From assembly GCA_964628195.1 (NCBI GenBank), contig CAZVPF010000017.1:11755-75754 (forward strand): 64,000 nucleotides of DNA, in the 5' to 3' direction. The stretch's first letter is position 1. The number at the start of each line of letters is the position of its first letter. Positions 8,221-16,041 of the stretch are shown one piece after another. Made by a program: the position numbers and the translations under genes. The DNA comes from CAZVPF01 sp964628195 (lineage in GTDB: Bacteria; Planctomycetota; Phycisphaerae; Sedimentisphaerales; Anaerohalosphaeraceae). A model generated the notes under the pieces. It ran no database searches and was not told where the DNA came from. It saw only the letters and a list, made by a program, of their open reading frames with translations.

Positions 8221-9313
8221 GTTGAGCGGTTTAGCCATAACCGAACAGGTAAGCCGCGGGCGGAGGTTTGACGAGCCGCCGCACCGTTACCGGGGCCCTT
8301 TTGAAAGGGACAGGGACAGGATAATCCACAGCGAAGCTTTCCGCAGGCTCGAGGGCAAGACGCAGGTTTTCGGCCCGGGGGTGAATGATCATTACCGCAC
8401 GAGGATGACTCACACAATAGAGGTTTGCCAGATAGGCAGGACCATCGCCCGCGCGCTGAGGGTCAGCGAGACCCTGACCGAGGCGATATGTCTTGCTCAC
8501 GACATCGGTCACAGCCCGTTCGGGCATGACGGTGAAAAGGCGCTGGACGAGGTGATGAAGCCTTACGGCGGTTTTGAGCATAACGCGCAGGCTCTGCGGA
8601 TAGTGGACGAGATCGAGAACCCTTACCCGGAAAGGCCGGGGCTTAATCTTATGTACGAGACACGGCTGGGTTTGGCGAAGCATCACAGCGTATACGACAA
8701 CAGCAAGGCCGGCGGGTTCGAGCCGGTGAACTGCTCGCTCGAAGGGCAGATAGCGGATATTGCCGACAGGATAGCGTATAACTGCCACGATATGGAGGAC
8801 GGGCTCAGGGCGAAGATGATAAGCGAACAGCAGCTCGAAAAATTCGGGCTTTATGTAGAGGCTTGTGAAAGGGTCGGCGCCAAGACAATTGAAAACAGCT
8901 TTGTCAGGCGCACCCGCGTTGCAAAAGGAGTGATTGACCTGCTGGTTACGGACTGTATAGAGACAAGCTGCGGCCGGATTGAGTCGGCGCAGGTTAAAAC
9001 GCCCGAGCAGGTGATGCAGTATGACGATTACCTGATAGTTCTCAGTGCATCGGCCGGCGAGGCGCTTGGAGAAATAGAGAGGTTTTTGTTCGACAACTTT
9101 TACCGCAGCGAGGAACTTTTGAAATTCAAGGGGCAGGTTCGCAGCTGGGTGAAAAACCTTTTTGATAAACTCTGCGATGAGCCCGAGATGATGCCTTTGT
9201 ATTACCAGCGGCTTATGGAGAAGTGGTCGCCGCAGCGGGCGGTGTGTGATTATATCGCAGGTATGACGGACCGTTACTGCATGCAAATGCTTGAGAAAAC
9301 GGGGGCCATGTAA
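8213..9313 (+). CDS. Deoxyguanosinetriphosphate triphosphohydrolase-like protein
   Basis: A 366-residue HD-domain enzyme of the dGTPase-like group, which removes triphosphate from deoxynucleoside triphosphates. The metal-binding residues are seen as His67 (RMTHTIEV), His96-Asp97 and His100 in CLAHDIGHSPFGHDG, with a later conserved Asp in ADIADRIAYNCHD. Its length suits the shorter Thermus/Pseudomonas type rather than E. coli Dgt (about 505). It overlaps the HIT gene by 8 bases and its stop shares a base with the next ATG (TAATG). Confidence 0.93.
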   Translation: MSELSGLAITEQVSRGRRFDEPPHRYRGPFERDRDRIIHSEAFRRLEGKTQVFGPGVNDHYRTRMTHTIEVCQIGRTIARALRVSETLTEAICLAHDIGHSPFGHDGEKALDEVMKPYGGFEHNAQALRIVDEIENPYPERPGLNLMYETRLGLAKHHSVYDNSKAGGFEPVNCSLEGQIADIADRIAYNCHDMEDGLRAKMISEQQLEKFGLYVEACERVGAKTIENSFVRRTRVAKGVIDLLVTDCIETSCGRIESAQVKTPEQVMQYDDYLIVLSASAGEALGEIERFLFDNFYRSEELLKFKGQVRSWVKNLFDKLCDEPEMMPLYYQRLMEKWSPQRAVCDYIAGMTDRYCMQMLEKTGAM

Positions 9314-10662
9314 TGAAATATCCGCTGAGCAGCACATTCGGACTTGGGTTTATGCCTTTTGCGCCCGGCACGTGGGGTTCGCTTTTTACTGTTGTAATCT
9401 TTATGTCGCTGGGTTATTTCGTTCCGGAATGGGCGAATATCGCGGTTATGTCGGGGCTGGTAATCCTGTTCAGTTGGGCTTGTGTTAAGTATGGTTCGGC
9501 AGTTATAAATGACGCCGGCAAGTCGGACCCCGGGTGGGTAGTTGCCGACGAAACCGCGGGCCAGGCAGTTACTTTCCTGATTATGCTGCTTATCGGTTTT
9601 GAAAACGTATGCATTGCTTCGGCGGTCGGTTTTGCTTTGTTTCGACTGTTTGATATCGTAAAGCCCTGGCCTGTCAGCAGGCTTGAAAAACTGCCCGAAG
9701 GCAAGGGCATACTGGCAGACGACATCGGTGCCGGGCTGCTTGCGGGAATTGCCTGGGCGGTACTTTATTATTCAGGAGCAGCGGGATGGCTTGACGGCTG
9801 TGCGACCGACGCCGGTAAGGGGCTTACAATGCAGTGGGCCGCTTTGCTGGGGGCGGTTCAGGGTTTGACGGAGTTTCTGCCTGTGTCATCTTCGGGACAC
9901 CTGGTGATGATGGAGGATTTCCTGCCGGATATTGAGCCGGATTCGTCTGAGATGCTGCTTTTTGACCTTTCAATACATATCGGGACGGTTTTTGCCATTT
10001 TCGCGGTATATTTCTGTGACATAGTTAATTTCGGGAAAAACCTCCTGCGAGCCCCGCAATACGGTAAAGGGCCTGTGGAAATTTACAAAAAATGCCCGTC
10101 GGTCCACGTCGCTGTCGTTGCCTTTGTGGTAACGGTTGTTACCTTCGTGCTTTACAAGCTTTTTGAGGACCCTCTTGAGTCGGCGAGGAAACTGCCGGTT
10201 GTAGCGGTAATGTGGTTTGTAACAGGGACGCTGTTGCTAATTACGGATCTTCGAGTTCGGGCGAGGAAAGGGCTTCGTGATTTCGGTATATTCTCTGCGG
10301 TAATCTTAGGGGCGGCGCAGTCGGCGGCGATATTGCCGGGTATATCACGCAGCGGTGCGACGATTTGCGTTGCGATCCTGCTTGGCCTGCACCGTAAATG
10401 GGCCGTTGAGCTTAGTTTTTTCATAGGAATACCGGCTATCCTCGGCGGTGCGGCGATCAAATTCATGCAGGAATTCGATAAAATTAGTTCGCAAAGCCTG
10501 CCTGTGGGCGTGATTTTGACCGGAATGGCGGTTTCGTTCGTGTTCGGTGCGGTGTCGCTTAAGCTGCTTATAGCCGGTTCCCGGAAACGGAAGCTGAAAT
10601 ATTTCGCTTTTTACCTGTATATTTTGGCCGGAATTGTTGCAGTTTATCTCTTGCTAAGATAA
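9313..10662 (+). CDS. PgpA-UppP fusion: phosphatidylglycerophosphatase A plus undecaprenyl-diphosphatase
   Basis: A 449-residue membrane protein built from two known lipid phosphatases in one open frame. Residues 1 to about 158 are PgpA-like, with FAPGTWGSL, VVADETAGQ and ADDIGAGLLAG, acting on phosphatidylglycerol phosphate. Residues from about 173 are UppP/BacA-like, with GAVQGLTEFLPVSSSGHL and PGISRSGAT, recycling undecaprenyl diphosphate for cell-wall synthesis. Both halves are near full family length (about 160 and 270) and no stop lies between them. An internal ATG at 9829 has AAGGGG 6 bases upstream, so the UppP half may also be made alone. The dNTPase gene upstream is translationally coupled. 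Confidence 0.92.
   Translation: MKYPLSSTFGLGFMPFAPGTWGSLFTVVIFMSLGYFVPEWANIAVMSGLVILFSWACVKYGSAVINDAGKSDPGWVVADETAGQAVTFLIMLLIGFENVCIASAVGFALFRLFDIVKPWPVSRLEKLPEGKGILADDIGAGLLAGIAWAVLYYSGAAGWLDGCATDAGKGLTMQWAALLGAVQGLTEFLPVSSSGHLVMMEDFLPDIEPDSSEMLLFDLSIHIGTVFAIFAVYFCDIVNFGKNLLRAPQYGKGPVEIYKKCPSVHVAVVAFVVTVVTFVLYKLFEDPLESARKLPVVAVMWFVTGTLLLITDLRVRARKGLRDFGIFSAVILGAAQSAAILPGISRSGATICVAILLGLHRKWAVELSFFIGIPAILGGAAIKFMQEFDKISSQSLPVGVILTGMAVSFVFGAVSLKLLIAGSRKRKLKYFAFYLYILAGIVAVYLLLR
9817..9822 (+). promoter_or_regulatory. Internal ribosome-binding site before the UppP half
   Basis: AAGGGG stands 6 bases upstream of ATG 9829, which encodes Met173 of the fusion, exactly where free-standing UppP proteins begin (MQWAALLGAVQG). 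This is either a relic of two separate genes or an active second start. Confidence 0.5.
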
Positions 10663-10722
10663 AATTTATATGCGAGAATAGTTCCGGTCGGGTATTGAGT
10701 TCGGCCTTGTAATGAAAATTGA

Positions 10723-10739
10723 TCTAACAAATTGTTAGA
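10723..10739 (+). promoter_or_regulatory. Perfect 17-base palindrome, likely operator
   Basis: TCTAACAA-A-TTGTTAGA is an exact inverted repeat with 8-base arms around one base. It lies 36 bases before the ATG of the next gene, and a related TGTTAG recurs at 10752. The size and position suit a dimeric repressor or activator; an RNA hairpin is less likely because the loop is too short. Confidence 0.55.
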
Positions 10740-10775
10740 CACGATATGTTGTGTTAGTTCGTGGGAGTGAAGAAA

Positions 10776-11528
10776 ATGGCTAACAGTTTTAATTCCCTAT
10801 GTGACGACTTTTATGTTGATATGTGTGTTAATACCGAGCTTGATCTTCCCAGTAACAGGGAGACCATATTGAGCTTTTTTGAGCGGATACAGAAGCAGGT
10901 TCCTGAGATGGGCAACTTTTTCAGGAAGGACAGCGGAGATTTCTGCCTCGAGGAAGAGCGCGGCGGTGACAAGTACCGCTGGGTTACGCTCGAGCTTGAC
11001 CGGCTGTGTTCGAGCTGCGCGAACCCCGTAGTTATGGAAGACGCTTATACGCTTGGCGAGATGGTGCTCGAGCTTATGCCTTACATGCTGGGTGTCAATC
11101 ACCTTGATATCGACTCGCTTGATGTTACGTTTACGATGGATTTCGATTATACGGGCAACCAGGACGAGATAATCGCCGATGCGCTTTTTACGCCGACCCC
11201 GTTCAGCAGCTTGCTGGAGATACCTTCCAGCAGGCCGATAGGTTTTTCTCCGACGGCGATAGTTTCGCTCAGCGAGGACTGCCGGACGCAGGCAAGGCTG
11301 ACTGTCGAGCCGCGGACAAGCGTTTACGAGGTTCGCAACGAGAAGTACAAGGGCGACGATCCGATCAGCCTGTATTTCACTATTCGTCAGTACCCGAGGC
11401 CTAATGAGAAGTTCGACGCTCTCAGTTCGTTCAAGGACCAGTGCAGGTGGGCCGAGAACCTTATGGCCGAGAAGATAATACCAAACTTCGCACAGCCGCT
11501 TGCAAGTGCGATTTCGCAGAGACGATGA
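10776..11528 (+). CDS. Conserved hypothetical protein
   Basis: A 250-residue soluble, acidic protein that I do not recognise. It has no signal peptide or membrane segment. Features are an N-terminal helical part (ETILSFFERIQKQVPEMGNFF), a CSSC at about residue 76, and a beta-rich middle with DVTFTMDFDYTGN and TARLTVEPRTS-like strands. GGGAG ends 8 bases before ATG 10776, which is preferred over the in-frame GTG at 10761. It has its own upstream region with a palindromic operator-like site, suggesting independent control. Confidence 0.75.
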   Translation: MANSFNSLCDDFYVDMCVNTELDLPSNRETILSFFERIQKQVPEMGNFFRKDSGDFCLEEERGGDKYRWVTLELDRLCSSCANPVVMEDAYTLGEMVLELMPYMLGVNHLDIDSLDVTFTMDFDYTGNQDEIIADALFTPTPFSSLLEIPSSRPIGFSPTAIVSLSEDCRTQARLTVEPRTSVYEVRNEKYKGDDPISLYFTIRQYPRPNEKFDALSSFKDQCRWAENLMAEKIIPNFAQPLASAISQRR

Positions 11529-11570
11529 AATTAAAACGATATAAAATGGTAACCGGACAGGGAGGTTTTA

Positions 11571-12053
11571 ATGGCAGTTGAGGCGCCTGTAAGTAAGTAT
11601 CACCGTAACAACCAGCTTTTGTATACAGTGGCATGTGCAGTTGTTGCCCTTATACTTGCGTATGACGGATATTTGAGCAAGTACGAGTGGTCGCAAAGAT
11701 ACAGTTTTTACGAAAAGCACGTAATTGAAAACGACAACCAGCCTGACGACGTTATGAAATTTAACCGCTACGCGCCTATAGCGCTGATTTTCGGTGCTGC
11801 TTTTTTCGGTTATCGGTATTACACTCTGAAGGACAGGAAGATCGTTGTCGATGAGACTGCCGTTCACATGCCGGAGGGGGATATCAGCATCGACTCGATC
11901 CAGGCGATCGACAAGACGCATTACGAGTCAAAGGGTTATTTTGAGTTAATACGTAAAACCGGTAAGGACAGCAATGAGAGGGTCAAGCTGAGTTCCAAAA
12001 GCTATGACAATCTCGACGCGGTTCTCGAGGACCTTGCCTCGAGGATCAGTTGA
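11571..12053 (+). CDS. Two-TM membrane protein with a PH-like C-terminal domain, hypothetical
   Basis: A 160-residue protein with membrane helices at about residues 15-33 and 63-80, followed by a roughly 80-residue cytoplasmic domain. That domain begins KDRKIVVDETAVHMPEGDISIDSI, and its strand pattern resembles bacterial pleckstrin-homology-like (PH/YdbS-type) domains. The resemblance is by pattern, not confirmed. GGGAGG precedes the ATG. It may share the transcript of the upstream hypothetical gene, 42 bases away. Confidence 0.7.
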   Translation: MAVEAPVSKYHRNNQLLYTVACAVVALILAYDGYLSKYEWSQRYSFYEKHVIENDNQPDDVMKFNRYAPIALIFGAAFFGYRYYTLKDRKIVVDETAVHMPEGDISIDSIQAIDKTHYESKGYFELIRKTGKDSNERVKLSSKSYDNLDAVLEDLASRIS

Positions 12054-12096
12054 CCCGGAATGTTTGAGTGTCAGTGTGATATTATAAATGTTTGCC

Positions 12097-12124
12097 GAAC
12101 CCGGCCGATCCCGATGCCGGGTTC
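12097..12124 (+). promoter_or_regulatory. Strong hairpin in the purA leader
   Basis: GAACCCGGC and GCCGGGTTC form a perfect 9-base-pair stem around a 10-base loop, 26 bases before the purA ATG. It is followed by TGAAATTTTTAG, a weak T-run. It could end transcription from the upstream gene, attenuate purA, or stabilise its mRNA. Confidence 0.55.
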
Positions 12125-12150
12125 TGAAATTTTTAGTTCGAGGTAGTTTA

Positions 12151-13431
12151 ATGAATTGTTGCGTTGTAGGTCTTGCGTGGGGTGACGAAGGCAAGGGCAA
12201 GGTTGTCGATATACTTGCCGAAAAAAGCGACATGGTCGTGCGGTACGGCGGCGGGGCAAACGCGGGGCATACCGTTGTTATCGGCGAGAAAAAATTTGCG
12301 CTTCACATAATGCCCAGCGGCGCGGTTCGTGATGGTGTTAAGTGCGTAATCTCGAACGGTGTTGTTGTGGACCCGGAAATACTTGCAGGTGAAATAGACG
12401 GGCTAAACGAAAAAGGCATCGATATTATGCCTCGCCTGTTCGTCAGCCGTAATGCGCACATGGTTATGGACTATCACAAGCTCGAGGACCGGCTTCGCGA
12501 GGCCGCGCTGGGCAAGGCGAAGATAGGCACGACAGCGCGGGGTATCGGGCCATGCTATGCCGATAAGACGGGCAGGAGCTTTGCGCTGCGGTGCGCGGAT
12601 CTGCTGGATTTGAGCGGGCTGCGAGAAAAGCTTACACGCATAGCCGAGTATAAGAACAGGGTGTTCGCAGCGGTGTATGATAACCCGGAAAAGATAGACG
12701 CCGACGCGATATTTGAAAAATGCAGGGGTTTTGCGGACAAGCTGGCCGGTTGTGTCTGCGATACGACGCAGGTTGTTCACGAGGCTATTGACGCGGACGG
12801 AAATGTGCTGTTCGAGGGGGCGCAGGGTGCTTTGCTTGACCTTGATCACGGGACGTTTCCTTATGTTACAAGCTCTAACGCAAGCGCCCTTGGAATGCCT
12901 GCCGGATGCGGGGTTCCGGGCAGGCTGGTTGATAAGTTCATCGGTGTGATAAAGGCTTACAGCACCCGCGTCGGGGCGGGGCCTTTTCCCAGCGAGCAGG
13001 AAAACGAGACAGGGCAGACCATTCGCGACAAGGGTAACGAATACGGTACGACGACGGGTCGGCCTCGCAGGTGCGGCTGGCTTGACGGGGTGACTGCACG
13101 TTACAGCGCGAAGATCGGCGGGATAGACGAGATCGCGATGATGCACCTTGACACGCTGGCGGGTATGGGGGAAGTTAAGGTTTGCAGGGCGTATAATATT
13201 GACGGCAGGGAGGTAAGCTTCTTTCCGTCCGACCCGGCGATGCTCGAGCGGGCCGAATGTGTATATGAAACCGTGCCCGGCTGGGAAGAGAATTTGCGGG
13301 ACGTGAAAAAATATGACGACCTGCCCGATAACGCGAAAAGATATGTCGAGCTTGTTGAGAAGATAATCGAAAAGCCGGTTACGATGGTCGGTGTCGGGCC
13401 GGGCAGAAGCCAGGCGCTTACAAGGGGTTAG
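12151..13431 (+). CDS. purA: Adenylosuccinate synthetase
   Basis: A 426-residue PurA, which joins IMP and aspartate using GTP in the first committed step to AMP. The GTP-binding loop GDEGKGK is at residues 11-17, and GTTARGIGPCYADK and GTTTGRPRRCGWLD are both present. Length fits the family (about 430). The start is ATG 12151 with GAGGTAG upstream; an extended in-frame ATG at 12088 would run through the leader hairpin and is rejected. uppS begins 3 bases after the stop, so purA heads the long plus-strand run to recO. Confidence 0.97.
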   Translation: MNCCVVGLAWGDEGKGKVVDILAEKSDMVVRYGGGANAGHTVVIGEKKFALHIMPSGAVRDGVKCVISNGVVVDPEILAGEIDGLNEKGIDIMPRLFVSRNAHMVMDYHKLEDRLREAALGKAKIGTTARGIGPCYADKTGRSFALRCADLLDLSGLREKLTRIAEYKNRVFAAVYDNPEKIDADAIFEKCRGFADKLAGCVCDTTQVVHEAIDADGNVLFEGAQGALLDLDHGTFPYVTSSNASALGMPAGCGVPGRLVDKFIGVIKAYSTRVGAGPFPSEQENETGQTIRDKGNEYGTTTGRPRRCGWLDGVTARYSAKIGGIDEIAMMHLDTLAGMGEVKVCRAYNIDGREVSFFPSDPAMLERAECVYETVPGWEENLRDVKKYDDLPDNAKRYVELVEKIIEKPVTMVGVGPGRSQALTRG

Positions 13432-13434
13432 GAA

Positions 13435-14211
13435 TTGAAAGAATCTTTTGAACAAAAACGTAAAAAGGCCGCGGCTGAACTTGGCGTTTCCGAGACGGGG
13501 ATTCCGCGGCACGCGGCGATAATTATGGACGGCAACGGCAGGTGGGCCACGGAACGGGGTTTGAACCGTTTCGAGGGGCACCGAGAGGGGGGCAAGGTCG
13601 TTGAGAAGGTCGTGCTTCGCGGGGTTTACCTGGGCATGGAGTGCATGACGCTTTATTCGTTCAGTATGCAGAACTGGCGTCGTCCGAGGGCCGAGGTTGA
13701 TTACCTGATGCACCTTTACTCCCGCTATCTTGCCGAGATACGGCCTGTGCTGATCGAGCATAATGTAAGGCTCGTGCACCTTGGGCATCGTGACAGGCTG
13801 CCGGATATGGTTCTTGACGAACTTGACAAGACGATGGAGATAACTTCGGTTCATGACGGGATGGTTTTGGCCCTTGCGCTGAATTACGGTTCGCGAACGG
13901 AGATACTTGACGCGGCTAAGACGCTGGCGGGAAAGTGCAAATCGGGCGAGCTTTCACCGGATGATATAGACGAAAAGCTTTTTGAGAGTGAGCTTTATAC
14001 GACGGGGCTGCCGGACCCTGATATTGTTATCCGGACATCGGGGGAGCAGAGGCTCAGCAACTTTCTGCTTTGGCAGATATCTTATGCGGAGTTTTACATT
14101 ACGCAGACTTACTGGCCGGATTTTGAGCCGGCGGACTTAGACGAGGCGGTCCTGGTTTATGCGAAAAGGGCAAGGCGGTTCGGCGATGTTAAGGCAAATC
14201 CGGGGATTTAA
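13435..14211 (+). CDS. uppS: Isoprenyl transferase (undecaprenyl diphosphate synthase)
   Basis: A 258-residue cis-prenyltransferase that builds the C55 lipid carrier from farnesyl diphosphate and isopentenyl diphosphate. The catalytic block MDGNGRWA is at residues 31-38, and the C-terminal RTSGEQRLSNFLLWQ is conserved. It starts at TTG 13435, with AAGGGG ending 7 bases upstream; no ATG is available near the N-terminus. cdsA follows with no gap. The UppP domain at 9.8 kb acts on the same lipid later in the cycle. Confidence 0.96.
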   Translation: MKESFEQKRKKAAAELGVSETGIPRHAAIIMDGNGRWATERGLNRFEGHREGGKVVEKVVLRGVYLGMECMTLYSFSMQNWRRPRAEVDYLMHLYSRYLAEIRPVLIEHNVRLVHLGHRDRLPDMVLDELDKTMEITSVHDGMVLALALNYGSRTEILDAAKTLAGKCKSGELSPDDIDEKLFESELYTTGLPDPDIVIRTSGEQRLSNFLLWQISYAEFYITQTYWPDFEPADLDEAVLVYAKRARRFGDVKANPGI

Positions 14212-15087
14212 ATGCTAAGAAGCAGGCTTCTTTTAGGCACATTGATGACGACGATTTTTGCCGGGCTGATAGTTCTTGACGGATTTATCGACGGTTCAAT
14301 AAGCCCGGATATGCCCGACAAAAAGATACAGGCCACTGTTTTGACTGCGCTTATGGCTCTTATGGCGATTCCTGCCCAGTCGGAGATGGCGGGCCTGGCT
14401 CGCAAGGTCGGGGCGAAAATTTTCAAGGGGGTGGCGATCCCTGCTTCGGTTATGCTTGCGACGAGCTGGTACTGGAGCCAATTCAGCAGCAACCCGATGC
14501 GCTACCAGCTTTATTATATTCTTTTTGTTCCGACTTTTTCGATGTTCGCATTTGCTTTAGTTCAGGCACAGAAATACGGCGGGCAGAATATGATCAAAAA
14601 CTGCGCGGTAAATTATTTCAATATTTTTTACCTCGGTTTTTTGAGCTGCTTTATTCTTGGCATCCGGATCGACTACGGGCTTTGGGAGCTCGTGATGTTC
14701 ATAATGGTCATAAAGTTCTCTGACATAGGGGCTTACACGTTCGGCAAGAACTTCGGCAGGCGTAAATTCTCGCCGCGTATCAGCCCTAACAAGACCTGGG
14801 AGGGAGTTTTGGGGGCGTGTGTTTTCGGGGGAATTGTTGCTTACGTTTTCGCGGCGGTTTGTGGTATAATGAATAGCTGGGCCGCGATAGTCTTCGGTGT
14901 CCTTTTCGGATACCTGGGTCAGCTTGGCGACTTGATCGAGTCGATGATAAAACGCGACGCCGGGCAGAAAGACTCTTCCGACAAGATACCGGGTTTCGGC
15001 GGGCTGCTTGACGTGATAGACTCGCCGGTCGCGACGGCACCGCTTGCGTACCTGTACTTTGTAGTGATACATCGATTTTTGGGATAG
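14212..15087 (+). CDS. cdsA: Phosphatidate cytidylyltransferase
   Basis: A 291-residue polytopic membrane enzyme that makes CDP-diacylglycerol, the branch point of bacterial phospholipid synthesis. The signature near the C-terminus is present: SDIGAYTFGKNFGRRK, SPNKTWEG, and later GQLGDLIESMIKRDAGQKDS with GFGGLLDVIDS. Its ATG directly follows the uppS stop. The uppS-cdsA order is conserved across many bacteria, though here frr, dxr and rseP are not beside it. Confidence 0.95.
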   Translation: MLRSRLLLGTLMTTIFAGLIVLDGFIDGSISPDMPDKKIQATVLTALMALMAIPAQSEMAGLARKVGAKIFKGVAIPASVMLATSWYWSQFSSNPMRYQLYYILFVPTFSMFAFALVQAQKYGGQNMIKNCAVNYFNIFYLGFLSCFILGIRIDYGLWELVMFIMVIKFSDIGAYTFGKNFGRRKFSPRISPNKTWEGVLGACVFGGIVAYVFAAVCGIMNSWAAIVFGVLFGYLGQLGDLIESMIKRDAGQKDSSDKIPGFGGLLDVIDSPVATAPLAYLYFVVIHRFLG

Positions 15088-15090
15088 CAA

Positions 15091-16032
15091 TTGGAAATAA
15101 AGGTTCAACTTGAATCGAACGACCACAGGCTTGAGCTATTTGGCCCGGCCGATCAGCACCTGAGGCTTATAAAGTCCGCTCTCGATGTCCAGCTCAGCGC
15201 GCGGGGCAGCGAGATTATCATTACGGGCGAAAAGTCCGAGATTGCAAAGTGCGAGGAGATAATCGACTCCATGCAGAGGAGGCTTATCGAGCGAGGCAAG
15301 CTCGACGAGCACGATATCAAGTCGTTTATCGAGCAGGCAGGGGCCGGGGTCGAATTAGGGGGCGGCAAGGCGATTACGGTTTATTCCAAGAAGGGGCTGA
15401 TCGAGCCTTTCACGAAGGGCCAGCTCGATTATGTAGAAAAAATGCTCGGCAACGATCTTACTTTCTGCATAGGCCCGGCGGGGACCGGCAAGACTTACCT
15501 CGCTGTCGCGGTGGCGGTGTCGATGCTCAAGAAAAAACAGATACGCAAAATAGTGCTTGCCAGACCGGCGGTCGAGGCCGGTGAGAGGCTCGGTTTTTTG
15601 CCGGGCGACCTGCGGGAAAAGGTCAACCCTTACCTGCGGCCGCTTTTTGACAGCCTTGAGGATATGATGGACTTCGGTCAGATGGGCAGGTTCATGGAAC
15701 GGGACATTATAGAGGTGGTACCTCTTGCTTTTATGCGAGGCAGGACCCTTAACGAAGCCTGTATTATCTGCGACGAGGCCCAGAACACCGTTCCTTCGCA
15801 GATGCTGATGTTTTTGACAAGGATGGGTCGCGGGTCTAAAATGATAATCACCGGCGACGTGACGCAGGTTGACCTGGAAAAGGAGAAATCCAGCGGTCTT
15901 ATAGACGCGATTAACACGCTTCGGGGGATAAAGGGAATAGGAGTTGTCGAACTAAATGAAAGTGACATCGTAAGGCATAAATTGGTGCAGGACATAGTGC
16001 AGGCTTATGACAGGAAGAAAAAAGGCCGATAA
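15091..16032 (+). CDS. phoH: PhoH-family ATPase
   Basis: A 313-residue PhoH-like protein with an N-terminal KH-like part and a P-loop ATPase. The Walker A motif GPAGTGKT is at residues 128-135 and Walker B IICDEA at about 225-230, followed by TRMGRGSKMIITGD. PhoH proteins are thought to act in RNA handling and pair genetically with YbeY, which lies two genes downstream. The start is TTG 15091, 3 bases after cdsA; no ATG fits the family's N-terminus. Confidence 0.93.
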   Translation: MEIKVQLESNDHRLELFGPADQHLRLIKSALDVQLSARGSEIIITGEKSEIAKCEEIIDSMQRRLIERGKLDEHDIKSFIEQAGAGVELGGGKAITVYSKKGLIEPFTKGQLDYVEKMLGNDLTFCIGPAGTGKTYLAVAVAVSMLKKKQIRKIVLARPAVEAGERLGFLPGDLREKVNPYLRPLFDSLEDMMDFGQMGRFMERDIIEVVPLAFMRGRTLNEACIICDEAQNTVPSQMLMFLTRMGRGSKMIITGDVTQVDLEKEKSSGLIDAINTLRGIKGIGVVELNESDIVRHKLVQDIVQAYDRKKKGR

Positions 16033-16041
16033 AGGTCGTAA

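Noticed and set aside
8231..9337. A 368-residue open frame opposite the dGTPase-like gene
   Set aside because: Shadow of the real gene; composition (many Arg, His, Pro, Leu) is typical of an antisense frame.
12104..12113. Additional stress-element core (ATCCCGAT) in the purA leader
   Set aside because: It lies in the hairpin loop and lacks the conserved flanks and downstream half, so a chance match is likely.
12403..13854. A 483-residue open frame on the minus strand opposite purA and uppS
   Set aside because: It is antisense to two clear enzymes, has no ribosome-binding site or recognisable domain, and follows from G/C-rich codon structure.
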